This document shows, one piece after another, positions 23,890 to 34,929 of a DNA stretch of 64,000 bases; positions within the stretch are counted from its first letter, which is position 1, and every line of letters begins with the position of its first letter. Location: the NCBI RefSeq assembly GCF_037975245.1, contig NC_092575.1, positions 12,885,001 to 12,949,000 of the forward strand, in the 5' to 3' direction. The position numbers were made by a program, and so were the translations under genes. The notes under the pieces were generated by a model that saw nothing but the letters and a program-made list of their open reading frames with translations, searched no databases and was not told where the DNA came from. The DNA is from Apostichopus japonicus. Its lineage: Eukaryota > Echinodermata > Holothuroidea > Aspidochirotida > Stichopodidae.

Positions 23890-24020
23890 AAGTTTGGGAT
23901 CACCGTATTGCTTATATTCTGCTTTATCTACTCTTCTTCAAGCTTATCATCGTTCTAACAGCGAGATGTAATTGTCCATTTTTGGGGCTAAATAAAGTTT
24001 ATTTGTATTTGAATTTGAGT
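23890..24020 (+). mobile_element. Probable LINE 3' tail
   Basis: The end GGGGCTAAATAAAGTTTATT followed by TGTATTTGAATTTGAG looks like the 3' terminus of CR1/L2-like LINEs, which end in AATAAAGTTTATT-type sequence and a short simple repeat. The preceding hundred bases carry no readable reverse-transcriptase frame, so this is at most a short truncated copy. Confidence 0.4.
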
Positions 24021-26766
24021 TTTCTAGTTTAGCCTGTCTTTACACAACCATCCGTTCTGAACGTTGTTTAATTCTATTATGCATTGTAATTGTTTGACTA
24101 TATTCTTCTGAATACAGAGACAAAAACATTGGAAATTAGTTTACATGACAATTGCCATCCAAAGACAAGTGATATGTTAATGTCATTTGTCACCAGATCT
24201 AGTTTCATTATAAAAGAGATAATAATAGTTGTATTTAACATAGTTTCAAATCAGTGACAATTTTTGTTTAACATGGAGCTCATACCTGCACAATTTTTGT
24301 TGTTGTTATAAATTAACTTTGGATTCCACCAGTATCACTCTGCTATTAAATTGATCATCTCAGAAGGAAAAAGGTGCAGGCCAGCTGATAATTATGACTA
24401 TGCCATTGAATACTGACTGTATTCACACATATTCTGGCCTGAAGCTTATATGCAAAATAGCTTGAACCTTGTAGGTTTATTTTTCCTGTCATGAATTTAA
24501 GCAATAAGCAGTGGTTATATTATCTGAATATAGAAAGTATTGAACAGTAATTGATATTTCACAAACTTTAAATTGACACTATAAAGTTTTTTATACTTTA
24601 TGTATGATATGTGAGCACTGCATGGACAGTGTGACATGTGCAAAACACACATTAGCTAGAGCCCTTAAACCTTGAACTGGGTCCTGTAGTACAGTGCAGT
24701 TTTATAAAGTTCTATCATGTGTGAATTATATTGAATACTGGAAGCGTGTGAAGCTAAAATTGAGTTAGTATGCATGCAGTGGCATACAGTGTGTGTAATC
24801 TGATTGATGTATGTTCACTGGTCCGTATCATGAATATTTCTACTTGTGGCCTACGTACACGCCGCTCGTAATACATACATACTATAGTCAGTATGTGGCC
24901 TAATGAAGAGATTAATGATGGTTGTTCGGTGGGCAGGGAATGCGGGGGGGGGGGTGGAGAAGGAGATCTAGACATTGCAAAGCAATTTAGTCAAATCAAT
25001 GATGCATGTTTATATGCAGGACTATATGTGCAGAGTGTAAACTTATTCCACTGATGCAGCTCTGATGTTGAGGTAGTAAAGAGATCAGGGATTAGGAGAT
25101 TAGGATAAGTGGATTAATATAATAATTAATATTTAATTTAAAAATGCAGTCCTATACAGTATGTGCAAGTGTAAAGTGTAGTCTGTACCATGCTGGAAAT
25201 GCACATTGTATTTAACTTCACATATATAAAATATATACAGTTGGCACATGGAGACCAAACGGGTTAGAATTTAACAGTCAAGCTAAGTACTGCCTCTCCT
25301 TATATAGGAAGGAGATCGATTCATGTATATGAAGGTCATAAATATTCATGTATATGAAGGCCAGAAATATTCATGAATACATGTGTTTTGTCATCCTTAT
25401 ATATTTCTGCACATAATTGTTATTTATTAATAATGTGTAACCCATGTATCTTCTGCGATATATATCGGCAGTCAAACAGCCTTGATAATGTGACACCTTA
25501 TCAGTCGTGCAGTATATATATACCCTCCAAATTCCTCATACGACCGAAGAATGTGCAATTCTCATGGAATATTTATTACAAACCGAATCAATACAGTTGA
25601 CTACAGCTGCATGACACAGGATTTTGGCTGAGTGACAAAATTCTCTCTCTTCAAGTGAACCGTGGTCAAACCTTCGTCCAAAGCATGACAGGTAGCGATG
25701 TTAACCCCTAAACTGCATGCAGCCCCTCTGGTTTCATATATACATCCTCCCCCCCCCCCCAAAAAAAAAAAGGAAAAAAAAAACATATGACTTCCTGGAT
25801 TTACATGGCTAGCAACTCTTAATGGTTTTAATCTGAAGAACAATCAAAAATCAAGTTGGTGACCGCCTTGCTCTCTCTCTCTTATGCATGAGACTGGGAA
25901 ATTTAATTTCCGGAGGGAACGTTACGAGGCTGATGACTGGAGTCGAGTGTGGACGTCTCAAGTGGATGTGTTATTAATATGGCAAAGTTGAAAGAATCTG
26001 GAACCATGCTGGATGAGTGATGGAAGGTCTTTTTATTTATTTATGTATTTTTTGGAATTTCTTTTTTGGGGGAGAGCCTTTGTTTGTTTGTTTTTTTCTT
26101 GTTGAAGTTTTTGCTTTTTGTAAATAATATACTTCATTTATTATGCAGCTTTTTGACTTTGGGCCACAATGTTATCACACCTTAAACAAGCATTACACAA
26201 AATAAGGATATCTGATCAAAGTATTAAACAAATATGGTAGATTTTTGCACCAAATGAAATTGTTATGAATCCATTTCATTTTCAACATCGCGCATTTAAT
26301 ACTCAGTCACTTTCTTCATCCCCTCAATTAATTGTGTAATCAATGCAAATTGGAAAAGTAGCAAAATAAATTCGACCTGAATGTTATATTTTGACGTGGA
26401 TGCTAATTAAGGGAAGGTTATGCGAGGAGTGAGGACAGTTTTTAACGTTGAATACCAACACTTGTTGTTTTCAAGAACAAAATCTACAGAATTTCTATGA
26501 TTATTTGTGTGTTTTTCATAATGCATATGATATTTGGTCACATGATGCAAGCTAGAAATTGTTGCGAATGGGTGATTCATTTAATATACGATGCATGCAG
26601 CAAGCAAGTACATAGCAGATATCAGCTTTAAGCTTCCTGTAAGGTGAAAGGTCTCCATGGAATCAGTGTCCATGAGGAATAATCTGTCAACAACATTGAA
26701 TGAAAGAGAATAGTTGCTCTGTACACAAGTAAATCTTAAAGACTTACGTCTGCCTTAAAGGAAGCT
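24021..26766. other. Non-coding with small simple repeats
   Basis: A 27-bp unit (ATTCATGTATATGAAGG with CATAAAT or CAGAAAT) is repeated near 25320-25378. There is a G run with GTGG near 24940 and a C run followed by an A run near 25748-25790. No exon is supported. Confidence 0.5.
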
Positions 26767-26774
26767 GTTAGGCA

Positions 26775-27165
26775 CAGTGGCGGAGCTAGGGGTATTGGTC
26801 AGAGGGGGCGAGAATAGTCTGTAGGGGGCGCTTTCGACACTCTCTAAGCGGAGCGCCACCACAGGTTGGCGCGGAGCGAACAGTATATTTTTGAGTAAAG
26901 ATACTCCCTAGATCGCAGGAAATGACCCTTTCTGGGCCTTGCTAATTTGCAGATAAACGAAGAATAAATAGGTGTCATCGCCATTTTGTCAGAAAATTAC
27001 ACCAACAAAATGTGACAAATGTCAATAGGTATTTGAGAGCGCAATAAAAAGTCAATAATCGCAAATAAGTAAAAAGTGGTAAAAGCTGAAAAGGGCGCCA
27101 GCAGTCCATTTGAGTCCGTCAGGGGGGCATCCGCCCCCTCTGACTGTATGGACGTTCCGCCACTG
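26775..27165. mobile_element. Non-autonomous hAT-superfamily element (MITE), 391 bp
   Basis: The ends are inverted: CAGTGGCGGA at 26775 and, on the other strand from 27165, CAGTGGCGGA again. The element is flanked by an exact 8-bp target-site duplication, GTTAGGCA, at 26767-26774 and 27166-27173. Short inverted ends starting CAG with 8-bp duplications are the signature of hAT transposons. The interior holds no transposase. It includes two GC-rich boxes near its ends (GAGGGGGCG and GGGGGGCATCCGCCCCCTC). The perfect target duplication suggests a fairly recent insertion. Mobilisation would require a transposase encoded elsewhere. Confidence 0.93.
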
Positions 27166-27344
27166 GTTAGGCATTGCCACATGGTGATAAGCAGCCACAA
27201 ATGCATGTACAGTAGAAGAAGCTAAATAATGACTGACTAATTGTTACTAACAGTAACAAGTCTTCATGCTAGATCGCGAAATCCCTCAATTTGCAGTTTC
27301 TGTTCATTTTGCATTTTTTTTTAAAATTTTAGGCAGATCATTTC

Positions 27345-27470
27345 AGAGGGGAAAACCATGGTAATTATTCTGGATGAAATTAAACCCCACCGTATTTTGG
27401 CCGGCCAGGGGTCCAACCCACGACCTCTCAGATGCTTAGGTTTATAATCCTAATTCTCATCCCACCTATC
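27345..27470 (-). mobile_element. Possible degenerate tRNA-derived SINE
   Basis: On the minus strand GGTCGTGGGTTGGACCCCTGG contains a B-box-like GGTTGGACCCC, preceded by tRNA-like sequence. No clear A box is visible and the ends are unknown. A chance match to the B box cannot be excluded. Confidence 0.35.
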
Positions 27471-27999
27471 TTTATGGCATCACATAGGCTAGATCTTTCT
27501 GTTGTACAAAGAATGTTACTCATGCATTTGCAATGTTTTTGTGCAATAAGATGAGACTTTAAATCTGTGCAGAGTTAATGTTTGAACATGGAAATCTGTA
27601 TATAATTTTTGTATATTGTAATTGCTGGTTCATACTCCAAGTACATCATCGCTGGCGATAGAATTTAATTAAGTAAACGAACCATATAAATGGTTAAAAA
27701 TCATCTTCATCGCAGTCGTTGCATTTTATATACAGCTGAGTACTGAATTTTGTTCAATTTATCGCACGATTGGCGTGCCATAAACATCTCTGCCATCCTG
27801 ACAGAAGTACAAAGACACAGTGCAAAGTATAGGCGGAAGAGGTAGCGAACAGAAGCAGTTCAATTTCCATTTTTTTTCTATATTTGTCTTTAATTTTATT
27901 GTGTTCATCTGGGATAGTTTACTAGAGGGGACTATGACATTCTATGTGGACCTATGTATTGTGTGCATTCAGATAAGGTCCACTAGATAAGGTCCACAG
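27471..27999. other. Non-coding, no feature seen
   Basis: A 14-bp direct repeat AGATAAGGTCCACT lies just upstream of the SINE at 28000. It could be a local duplication. Confidence 0.5.
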
Positions 28000-28215
28000 G
28001 GAGTGTTTAGCTCAGTGGTTAACGCCGGTGCCTTTCAATCATAAGGTCCCGAGTTCCAGTCACTCCAAGATTAATGTATGTCGTCCAGTTACAGAGTTGT
28101 TGACAATTCGTAATCATGGACGTTAAATATGAATGTAAGAGACTGACTTCGGTCAGCTTGCGGCTTTCCTGCTTGCAGGAGGATCTAAAATACATACTGT
28201 ACATACATACACACA
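28000..28215 (+). mobile_element. tRNA-derived SINE, second family (S2)
   Basis: The head folds like a tRNA. GGAGTG at 28000 pairs with CACTCC near 28062-28067, the A-box region reads TTAGCTCAGTGGTTAACG, and an anticodon-arm-like CCTT...AAGG follows. The B box (GAGTTCCAGTCAC) is degenerate. The body contains GACTGACTTCGGTCAGC, a short hairpin, then CCTGCTTGCAGGAGG, another hairpin, and the 3' end is a TACATA/CACA simple repeat. The body is unrelated to family S1. The weak B box and the extra body argue against a functional tRNA gene. Confidence 0.7.
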
Positions 28216-28788
28216 CTAGTATATTGTTCGTTTCTCATGAACCTGTGGGAAAAGTATGACCAATTTCATAGTATAATATAGCACGAAACTGCTATATTGT
28301 TTTATACATTATAAGCTGTTAGCACTTTGCTGGGGTGTGAATGGTGTTTGATATAATATTATCAAAAAATAATAAAATTTAACTCAATTACACAAAAAGC
28401 TACTTTCAAGAAATGTATAGAGCACCAGAGATCTGGTATTATCTTAGAAATGAAAAATATATAAAAAAGCAAAATCAATTTCATTAACTCCAAGAGATAA
28501 AAGTTTATAGGTGGACCATTACATCTACAGAAGATACTACTTTTAATCATGTTAATCTGTCTCTATATTTAAGTCTTAAATTACCCTCCCTCTGCTCCTC
28601 TTAACTTTTCTCTCAGCCATATACAGCGAAATGGAGCGGCCTGGTCACAAATCATAGGTTTTAAGACTTTTGTGAAGATAATCAAATAAAAGCTCAGTTC
28701 ATATAATTGAGTCTTGAGTAAAAAACTGCCGTTTCGCATGTTTCTAATTTTCATCTATTTGTTATCTATCTTTGCTGCCATATAATAG
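28216..28788. other. Non-coding, no feature seen
   Basis: No supported gene or element. Confidence 0.5.
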
Positions 28789-28792
28789 TTAA

Positions 28793-29676
28793 AGGAGCAG
28801 TGCATAATTTTGGTCGGTAATTTTCAGTAACTTCTGTCACACACAGTTCAGTAGTACAGCTGGGAGTGTCACTGTGGCAATCAAAGTTTTGTGTACACTG
28901 TTGCAGCAGTCTGAATGTTAGATTCCAAAGGAGGAGAATGCAAGTAGATGGTGTCCTGGAAATGGGCATAGAGGGTGCACTGCTAAAACATTTCCAGTTA
29001 TGTAGTATATAAGTAGATTTTAGGAAAGTGCAGACATAGATTGGAAGAAGGTTTGTAATACAGTAGTTGTTTGTTATTCCCAAAACCAGTAATTATTTTA
29101 AGGGATTTTGTCTGTTAAAACATGATTTCCTAGATATACGAGACCTGTTTATATAGCTGGCACTAATATCAATCTGTCCATTTGGCAATCTAGCATTTTG
29201 CTATACATGTATGCAAAATATCTGATCATTTTTCCCTTCACTATATTTCAAGGTTGGCTCAATTCCCTTCAGTAAAGACACATTGAATAAGCAATGAAAA
29301 TTTCATAAAAATATCCTCATTAAATAACTGTTAATTGGTGAGTATACTAATGAAGGGATCCACTCAAGTTTGCATATTTGGTTGCAAAGATAAGACTTTT
29401 TTTCATAATTAGTGCATATTACTATGTAAAATCCAATGACATGGAATATTGAAATGTTAAAAAAAAAATTTAGGTTTAAGTAGTCATTTTTTCAAGATAT
29501 AACTCCCCTGTGTTCTTTTAGTATTATTCTTTACAGCAACATTTTGTTTTGACGTTATAAGAATGAAATGTTACTTTCTTAAGAATAGTGGAGTTATAGT
29601 TTTACATTCCCTACTGTTAGTTTAATATTTTAGTATAGTACTGAAAATTGACCAATACTAATTGTGGAAAGCTCCT
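28793..29676. mobile_element. TTAA-flanked non-autonomous element, 884 bp
   Basis: The element is bounded by TTAA at 28789-28792 and at 29677-29680. The 5' end reads AGGAGCAGTGCATAATTTTG and the opposite end, on the other strand, AGGAGCTTTCCACAATTAGT. The similarity of the two ends continues for about 40 bp to a shared ATTTTCAGT. A TTAA target duplication is typical of the piggyBac superfamily, but the AGG terminus is not the usual CCY start, so assignment is open. No transposase domain is seen in the interior; one minus-strand open frame (28766-29083) overlaps the left end and looks accidental. Confidence 0.8.
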
Positions 29677-29680
29677 TTAA

Positions 29681-30921
29681 GTTTATCGATTCCCTGATAG
29701 CATATATAATAATGTCAGATTTTCAAAATTTGTTAGTTTTGACATAAAGGCATAATTCTCCACGGATATACCCTGCTGACTTATCATCCGGCTTGCGAGA
29801 TTACGGAGTGAACTATTACAGACTCAACCCCATACGACAGTAAATTTGAAATATATATCTCTTTTACGTTCCACAGTTGACAGCTTTACAATCTGATTCA
29901 CGTTGTTCCAAAAAATTGTCCCCAAACTATCTGAACAAAACCAGGATATTTTTAAGGTCTAAAAATGCCAGATTTTGAACAAACTATCGTGATGGATGAA
30001 TCACCGCAAAATCGTAAAAAAAAAGGGGAAAAAAATTTATATATGTGACCGAAGATTGGAGTATCAGATGTAAATGTCACATTTTCTAATTTTTGTCGTT
30101 GGCATTTTTTAGTTTTATGTTTTTACATTGTCTGTAAATGTGCACAATATATCCCACCACGGTCTTAGTAAAATAATGCAAAAGAATGTATGTCAGGGTT
30201 CATCCATCAAAAATGTTAAAAAAATAGCATCTGATTTATTTCTGCATTATGAATTAAGAAAAAGATGTTGTAAAAATCTATCGGCCTACTTTTTATACTG
30301 TAGTTCTTAAAGGTCTACACTTAAACACAGGAAATATCAACGTTTGTAATAATCGAACCGTGCTCTTATGAAACTTTATTTATTAGCATTATATATAGGC
30401 TCAATTACTTGGGTGTCTGTGAATTTGGCTTGTACAATTACACCTGTAAGAGTTTAACATCAGCTAATAAGTTTAATTCTTGTCAATTAATTTCCCTGTA
30501 AAAGGAAAAATTAAGACAAAAAGTGCTAATGGACTGTAATAGTTCTGAAATGTTTTGCAGTAGAAGAAAAAGATTAGAAGGGATCAAACAAGGGAATGCA
30601 TTAGTACTATATATATATTTACTTCCTTCCTCGCTTACCTGTCTCCCCACAACCTTAGCACCTCGTTCTACCGTGCCTAGAATGAACCCATGGTAACCTT
30701 TTAACACTGCCCACCCTCTTTGACCAGCTCCTCTGGTCAATGTGTTTTCTGATTCTACCATCCAAAGTGCCAGCATTGTGCATATTTTTGTTTTTCCTGA
30801 TCGTTATTGTACGGAACTGTATTAACCAAGGATTCTAGTTTTTCCAAATCTTGGATTCTGAAGCGTTTACCAAGCGTCACAGCCCAATAACTAAGTTTTC
30901 TTGACTTAAAGGGGGGTTCTA
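29681..30921. other. Non-coding, no feature seen
   Basis: No supported gene or element; short open frames here lack motifs. Confidence 0.5.
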
Positions 30922-31018
30922 CATATATATATAATTGAAAACGTAATGAGTTGGAAAATCCAGAACAATGAAAAAACTTCCAGCCTCCACCCGGATTGGA
31001 ACCCAGGCCTCCCTCTTG
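30922..31018 (-). mobile_element. SINE family S1, 5'-truncated inverted copy
   Basis: On the minus strand this contains the B box GGTTCCAATCC, the body GGTGGAGGCTGGAAG, TTCTGGATTTTCCAACTCAT and an AATTATATATAT tail. The A box and leader are missing. It faces the full copy at 31099-31325 head to head, with about 80 bp between them. Confidence 0.85.
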
Positions 31019-31098
31019 ATATATTTTGATCTCTAGAGTAAAGGCAAAATATGTCACCAAAAATAGAACTAGTATTGTTCGATACAGGTGACAAACGC

Positions 31099-31325
31099 CT
31101 ACAGTGGAATTACGACCTTATTACCGGTTTGGAACCTCTGGACATACAATCAGCGTCCATAGCCTAGTGGTTAGGGTGTCCGCATATAAAGAGGGAGGCC
31201 TGGGTTCGAATCCTGGTGGAGGCTGGAAATTTTTTCACTGTTCTTGATTTTCCAACTCATTAGGATTCCAATTATATATATAAATATTATATATATATTT
31301 ATATATATGTATATATACATACATC
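31099..31325 (+). mobile_element. tRNA-derived SINE, family S1, full copy
   Basis: It matches the copy at 5189-5370 from the leader (TACAGTGGAATTACGACC) through ACCTCTGGACATACAATCA, the A box TAGCCTAGTGGTTAGG at 31160, the B box GGTTCGAATCC at 31203 and the body to TTCCAATTATATATA. The B box here is an exact consensus, better than in the copy at 5189, so this copy is closer to a transcribable source. It ends in a (TA)n-rich tail. Confidence 0.92.
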
Positions 31326-32944
31326 TATATGAGTTCACATATATAGTATACCTATATGGTAACTTACAGCATGTTGTTACTCAAGTTTCACGCCTGCAGT
31401 GAGCGGCAATCATCTGTTGTCTGATGTCACCTTTAATGCATGTTCACCAATAAGTACTGTGTTTTATTGAAGCTAGCTGAACTTTTCTTTACAATTTACT
31501 ATCTTTTTTTCATCTATAGCTATTATGTCATCCAGGTTTACAAAAGATGACACAAATTTATTACAACAAAAGGTGTAGTGATATTTTGTGCCATTCGATA
31601 CCACACAGTCTGATACACTGGGAAAACAAATCAATATTCTGAGAGAATTAATGGATTTCATATATGAGTTAGCACACATGGTGAAGATTAACTGCTTGCT
31701 ATAAAACCCAGCCTGTATGTAACGGTCAGGTTATTCGTATGCAACAGCTACACAACAGATGTTTGCAATTCGCCAGTACGTATTGACTGAAACTAGGGTA
31801 CACTGTGTTTAAAAAAGAATCGTCTATAATTATTCAGCCCAGGGTAATGTACTTTATAATAACCGTCAGGCTTAATTGTCCAACTGTTGTTGTAAAGTTA
31901 TTGAGTTAGTACTGGTGTATTGTTGTCGACCATCTAGCTGGACTATTATTAGCACAATAATGGGGAAAGTGCTCTATCTATTGGTAATGTGTTATTGTGT
32001 TTTGAATTCTATTCAAACATATCTATCACCTGGTCAATGCATCGCTAGGGATGTGCTAATAAGTAGTTATGGATTAATTAACAGTAGATCTTAGAATAAT
32101 ACCTCAATATTATAATATTTCCTAGATAATTCAGCATTTTTGCCAGTACGCGCTATCATTTTTGTTAATGGACAATGTTAATTGGTAATCAGGATTTAGG
32201 TTTTGAAATGATAAGGAGGGATATGAAGGTGTAAGAGTTGAGGTGGTCAAAGGTCATTTGTGAAGGGAAAAGGAAGGGTACATTGATAGGTTCAAAACAA
32301 ATGTTATATTGTGTCACAATTTGTAAATATATAAACAGGGTGGTGATTACGACTGAAGATGATATATGAGTTACCCCATATTTGGAATGTGTCTGACCTT
32401 AGCCAAACAAGGTCATAGGTATTTTTTGAAATAGTCATACATGGCATCTCCTTTCCATTGTAAACAACATATTTTGAACATATTTATCGCTTTTCATTTA
32501 TGTTTAAGTTATTAGTGCACACATATTTTCACCAATGCAACATAGAAGTTTATGATATTAACTTAAAATTGCTATATAAAGAGCAATAAATATATTTTAT
32601 TCCTATATTCTATATTTTGCCTCATCATGATGCTCTAAGCTAGTTTGCAGATATTTCCACAAAAATTTGGGGGGAGAAGAATGTGAGGACTGAGCCATGT
32701 CAATTTTTATTGTTGCATTGTTACATGCATGGACTAGAAGAACATAATATCATTCCTTAGTTTTTCAGTTCATTATAAGATACATCAGTGCTCCTATATG
32801 AATACAGCAAGAAATTGATATGACGTAACACAGATATTTGTAAAGGTTGATTAAATTAGGAAAGATAACAGAAAAATTAGATGTGAAAGGATGAAGGTAG
32901 GACTTTATTTTCAAACCCCAAATTATACTTTTTCAGCTCTGTAA
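31326..32944. other. Non-coding, no feature seen
   Basis: No supported gene or element. Confidence 0.5.
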
Positions 32945-33150
32945 TATGCCAGACCATCAGAAACTATACCTTTATCAGTTAAAGTCATTTATCTGACTAA
33001 CACTTTAAAGGTTGACTTAACACAGAATCTATAAAGTTATGATTTGTTACTGCTCTGAGAAACAGATCTGAAACAGCAGAACCATCAGCAACTATTACTA
33101 TCATCAATGTCATTTATCTGACTATCACTTTAAAGGTTGACTCAACAATT
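32945..33150. repeat. Local direct duplication, about 125-bp period
   Basis: Two blocks share CCATCAG.AACTAT, GTCATTTATCTGACTA and CACTTTAAAGGTTGACT in the same order (about 32951-33020 and 33081-33145). Confidence 0.8.
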
Positions 33151-33204
33151 TGTTACATGCAGTCCAAGCAAAAAAGAAATATAAATAATGTTGACTGCAG
33201 TATC

Positions 33205-33605
33205 GACTCTAGCTATTTGGGTTTACAAGGCGTTCACCTTTAAAATATATGTTAAATCTCTGGAATTAGGGGCCTTTAACGCTAAATTAGAATGCCGATG
33301 GTTATGATGTTTGTTTCCATCGTTTTTATCAATTTTAATTACTCAACGACAAAAACATATTCTTCGAACTCATACAATAGAGCACCCTTGGATGAACACA
33401 ACTTGTCCTTGACAATTAATGACAAACATGCATTGTTCTTTGGGCCGTGTTATAAATGTCATCCCATTGTGAGGGTTGTTGACAATTTGCATCTCAGGAA
33501 CTATTGAAGCTAGATGGTCTGTGTATTAGCTTATAAATATAGTCCAATTATTTTTAATTGATGGACCTTGACCGTTTAAAAGGGGTCATTTCTTGAAAAT
33601 GAAAG
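33205..33605 (+). repeat. Interspersed repeat family B, copy 2
   Basis: This is the diverged partner of 14730-15125, in the same orientation. Landmarks include GGCGTTCACCTTTAA, GCACCCTTGGATGA, GGTCTGTGTATTA and ACCGTTTAAAAGGGGTCATT. Confidence 0.7.
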
Positions 33606-34281
33606 GTGTTGTAGAAATCGAACAATAGCAATTGACTGAATATAAGCAGTATTTTTTAACTAGTGTAGAATCTACAACATATATGCAAATTAACTCTGTG
33701 ACTAAAGTCATCGTTCAAGATCTTGAGAGATTTGTAATGACATAATCGGATGGGAAAGAGAATTCAATAAGACATCTCAGTGTAATCTGATTGGTTTAGT
33801 AAGCATTTGAAGGTACTTTCTCACTCAGTATACATTTAGATGATTTTGCTACAAAATGTATGTCAAAACGTGTTCTTAATACCATTACAATAACCACCCA
33901 TGTGTTTTCTAAAGAATGATAACCGTGTGACTGAAGACAAAGCATCCATAAGCCACAATTGTAATATTTAAAGTATTTAATCATAAAGCCAATTAGCATA
34001 GTCATTTAAGTGGCTTTTAGATTTGGTTAACAATTTTTACCAAACCTGCAACAAGTGTATTATATAGATTACAATAGATTGCAATTGAGCAAACTTAACA
34101 AAAATTCCCTTGGACATTTTCACCAAACGAAGGTAAATGTGTATACAGTTAAATAAAAGAATTATATGTTAACATAAATGTCATCATCCAAACCCATTTC
34201 ATCAGATATTATAGCTTTCAACACATTTAATAAAAAATATTATCATTATTTTTTCTTTTTAAATGTTAATCTCAGTGGAAA

Positions 34282-34283
<2 letters not shown>
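33606..34283. other. Non-coding, AT-rich
   Basis: No supported gene or element. Confidence 0.5.

Positions 34284-34316
<33 letters not shown>
34284..34316. repeat. (TA)n microsatellite
   Basis: A run of TA at the 3' side of the Penelope-like remnant (which reads on the minus strand). Confidence 0.95.
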
Positions 34317-34317
<1 letters not shown>

Positions 34318-34344
34318 AAATAAAAGATAAACAAGCGAATATTT

Positions 34345-34402
34345 TTAACAACGACATACTGCTATATTTCGGAGTGGTCACCACTCCATCGTCAGGCAAT
34401 TG
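34345..34402 (-). ncRNA. Hammerhead-type self-cleaving ribozyme motif 1
   Basis: On the minus strand the conserved core is CTGACGA (34395-34389), then stem II GGAGTGG / CCACTCC closed by TGA, then GAAA (34370-34367). Stem III is ATATA / TATGT around a GCAG loop with one U-G pair. The cleavage triplet GTC lies at 34355-34353 and stem I is weak, with wobble pairs and one mismatch. All catalytic core bases appear in order, as in a type I hammerhead with a short stem III. The one deviation is an extra T between CTGACGA and stem II. It lies in the 3' region of a Penelope-like remnant, where hammerheads are known. Activity is untested and may be lost. Confidence 0.6.
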
Positions 34403-34521
34403 TACAAGATCAATTAAATACAAGGGCTAATATACATCCGAAGACGACAATAGTGATAAACATGAGTGAATTTTTAAACTAGGAATGATTAGAACAACCA
34501 GCAATAAAAAGTAAATAGGGA

Positions 34522-34665
34522 TTAGAATAGCTCCAACCCGTAGCTCGCTACGTTTCTATTTAAGTCAGCATTTAAGTCTTTTAATAGGAGACTCTCTTTA
34601 ATCTTCCTCCTGAACCACTGGGGTTCATTACCAATAGCGGCACAATGGTCAACAAAAGTACTTTT
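34522..34665 (-). pseudogene. C-terminal fragment of Penelope-like RT / GIY-YIG protein
   Basis: Forty-seven codons and a TAA stop are readable on the minus strand. The core NEPQWFRRKIKESLLLK matches the E..WF.R+IKES pattern at the end of the GIY-YIG endonuclease domain of Penelope-like polyproteins, and the leucine/asparagine-rich LNADLNRN and a YGLEL end follow as expected. The intact protein would be several hundred residues long; everything upstream, including the reverse transcriptase and the GIY-YIG active site, is absent beyond the TA tract at 34666. It is a non-functional remnant. The family call rests on pattern memory, not on a search. Confidence 0.7.
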
Positions 34666-34690
34666 GTATATATATATATCTATAAAAGGG

Positions 34691-34735
34691 AGTTGTCTGA
34701 TGATCGCTCAACGCGTGAAACTCAGAGTTACAACT
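34691..34735 (+). ncRNA. Hammerhead-type ribozyme motif 2
   Basis: On the plus strand stem I is perfect: AGTTGT at 34691-34696 with ACAACT at 34730-34735. Between them are CTGATGA (34697-34703), stem II CGC / GCG around TCAAC, GAAA (34717-34720), a minimal stem III (ACT / AGT around CAG), and the triplet GTT before the cleavage point. A three-pair stem III is typical of type I hammerheads in metazoan retroelements. Stem II has a T opposite T where the usual G-C pair closes it, so activity is doubtful. It lies in opposite orientation to motif 1, about 300 bp away, and is followed by a (TA)n tract. Confidence 0.55.
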
Positions 34736-34782
34736 ACTAGTGTTCCACTAGTCTCAACTAGTCTCAACATATACATACACAC

Positions 34783-34801
34783 ATATATATTTATATATAT
34801 A

Positions 34802-34875
<74 letters not shown>

Positions 34876-34900
34876 TATATGTGTGTATGTATATGTATAT
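34783..34900. repeat. Long (TA)n microsatellite
   Basis: About 80 bases of almost pure TA, flanked by TACATA-type sequence. It lies between hammerhead-type motif 2 and a SINE tail fragment. Confidence 0.95.
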
Positions 34901-34929
34901 CCAACTCACTACAATTTCAATTATATATA
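34899..34929 (+). mobile_element. SINE family S1, 3'-tail fragment
   Basis: CCAACTCACTACAATTTCAA then TTATATATAG matches the end of the S1 SINE. No tRNA part is present, so this is a short truncated copy. Confidence 0.65.

Larger units (their letters stand above)
34320..34665 (-). mobile_element. Truncated 3' end of a Penelope-like retroelement
   Basis: Read on the minus strand, the segment starts with a reverse-transcriptase/GIY-YIG polyprotein tail (34665 to the stop at 34522), continues with about 120 bases of 3' untranslated sequence, then a hammerhead-type ribozyme motif (34402-34345), and ends near the (TA)n tract at 34316. The order C-terminal tail, untranslated region, hammerhead-type motif fits Penelope-like elements, which are known to carry such ribozymes. 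The reverse transcriptase itself is missing, so this is a dead 5'-truncated copy. TA tracts on both sides may reflect the preferred target. Confidence 0.7.

Noticed and set aside
28000-28067. Functional tRNA gene
   Set aside because: The acceptor and anticodon-like arms pair, but the B box and T arm are degenerate and a SINE body with simple-repeat tail follows.
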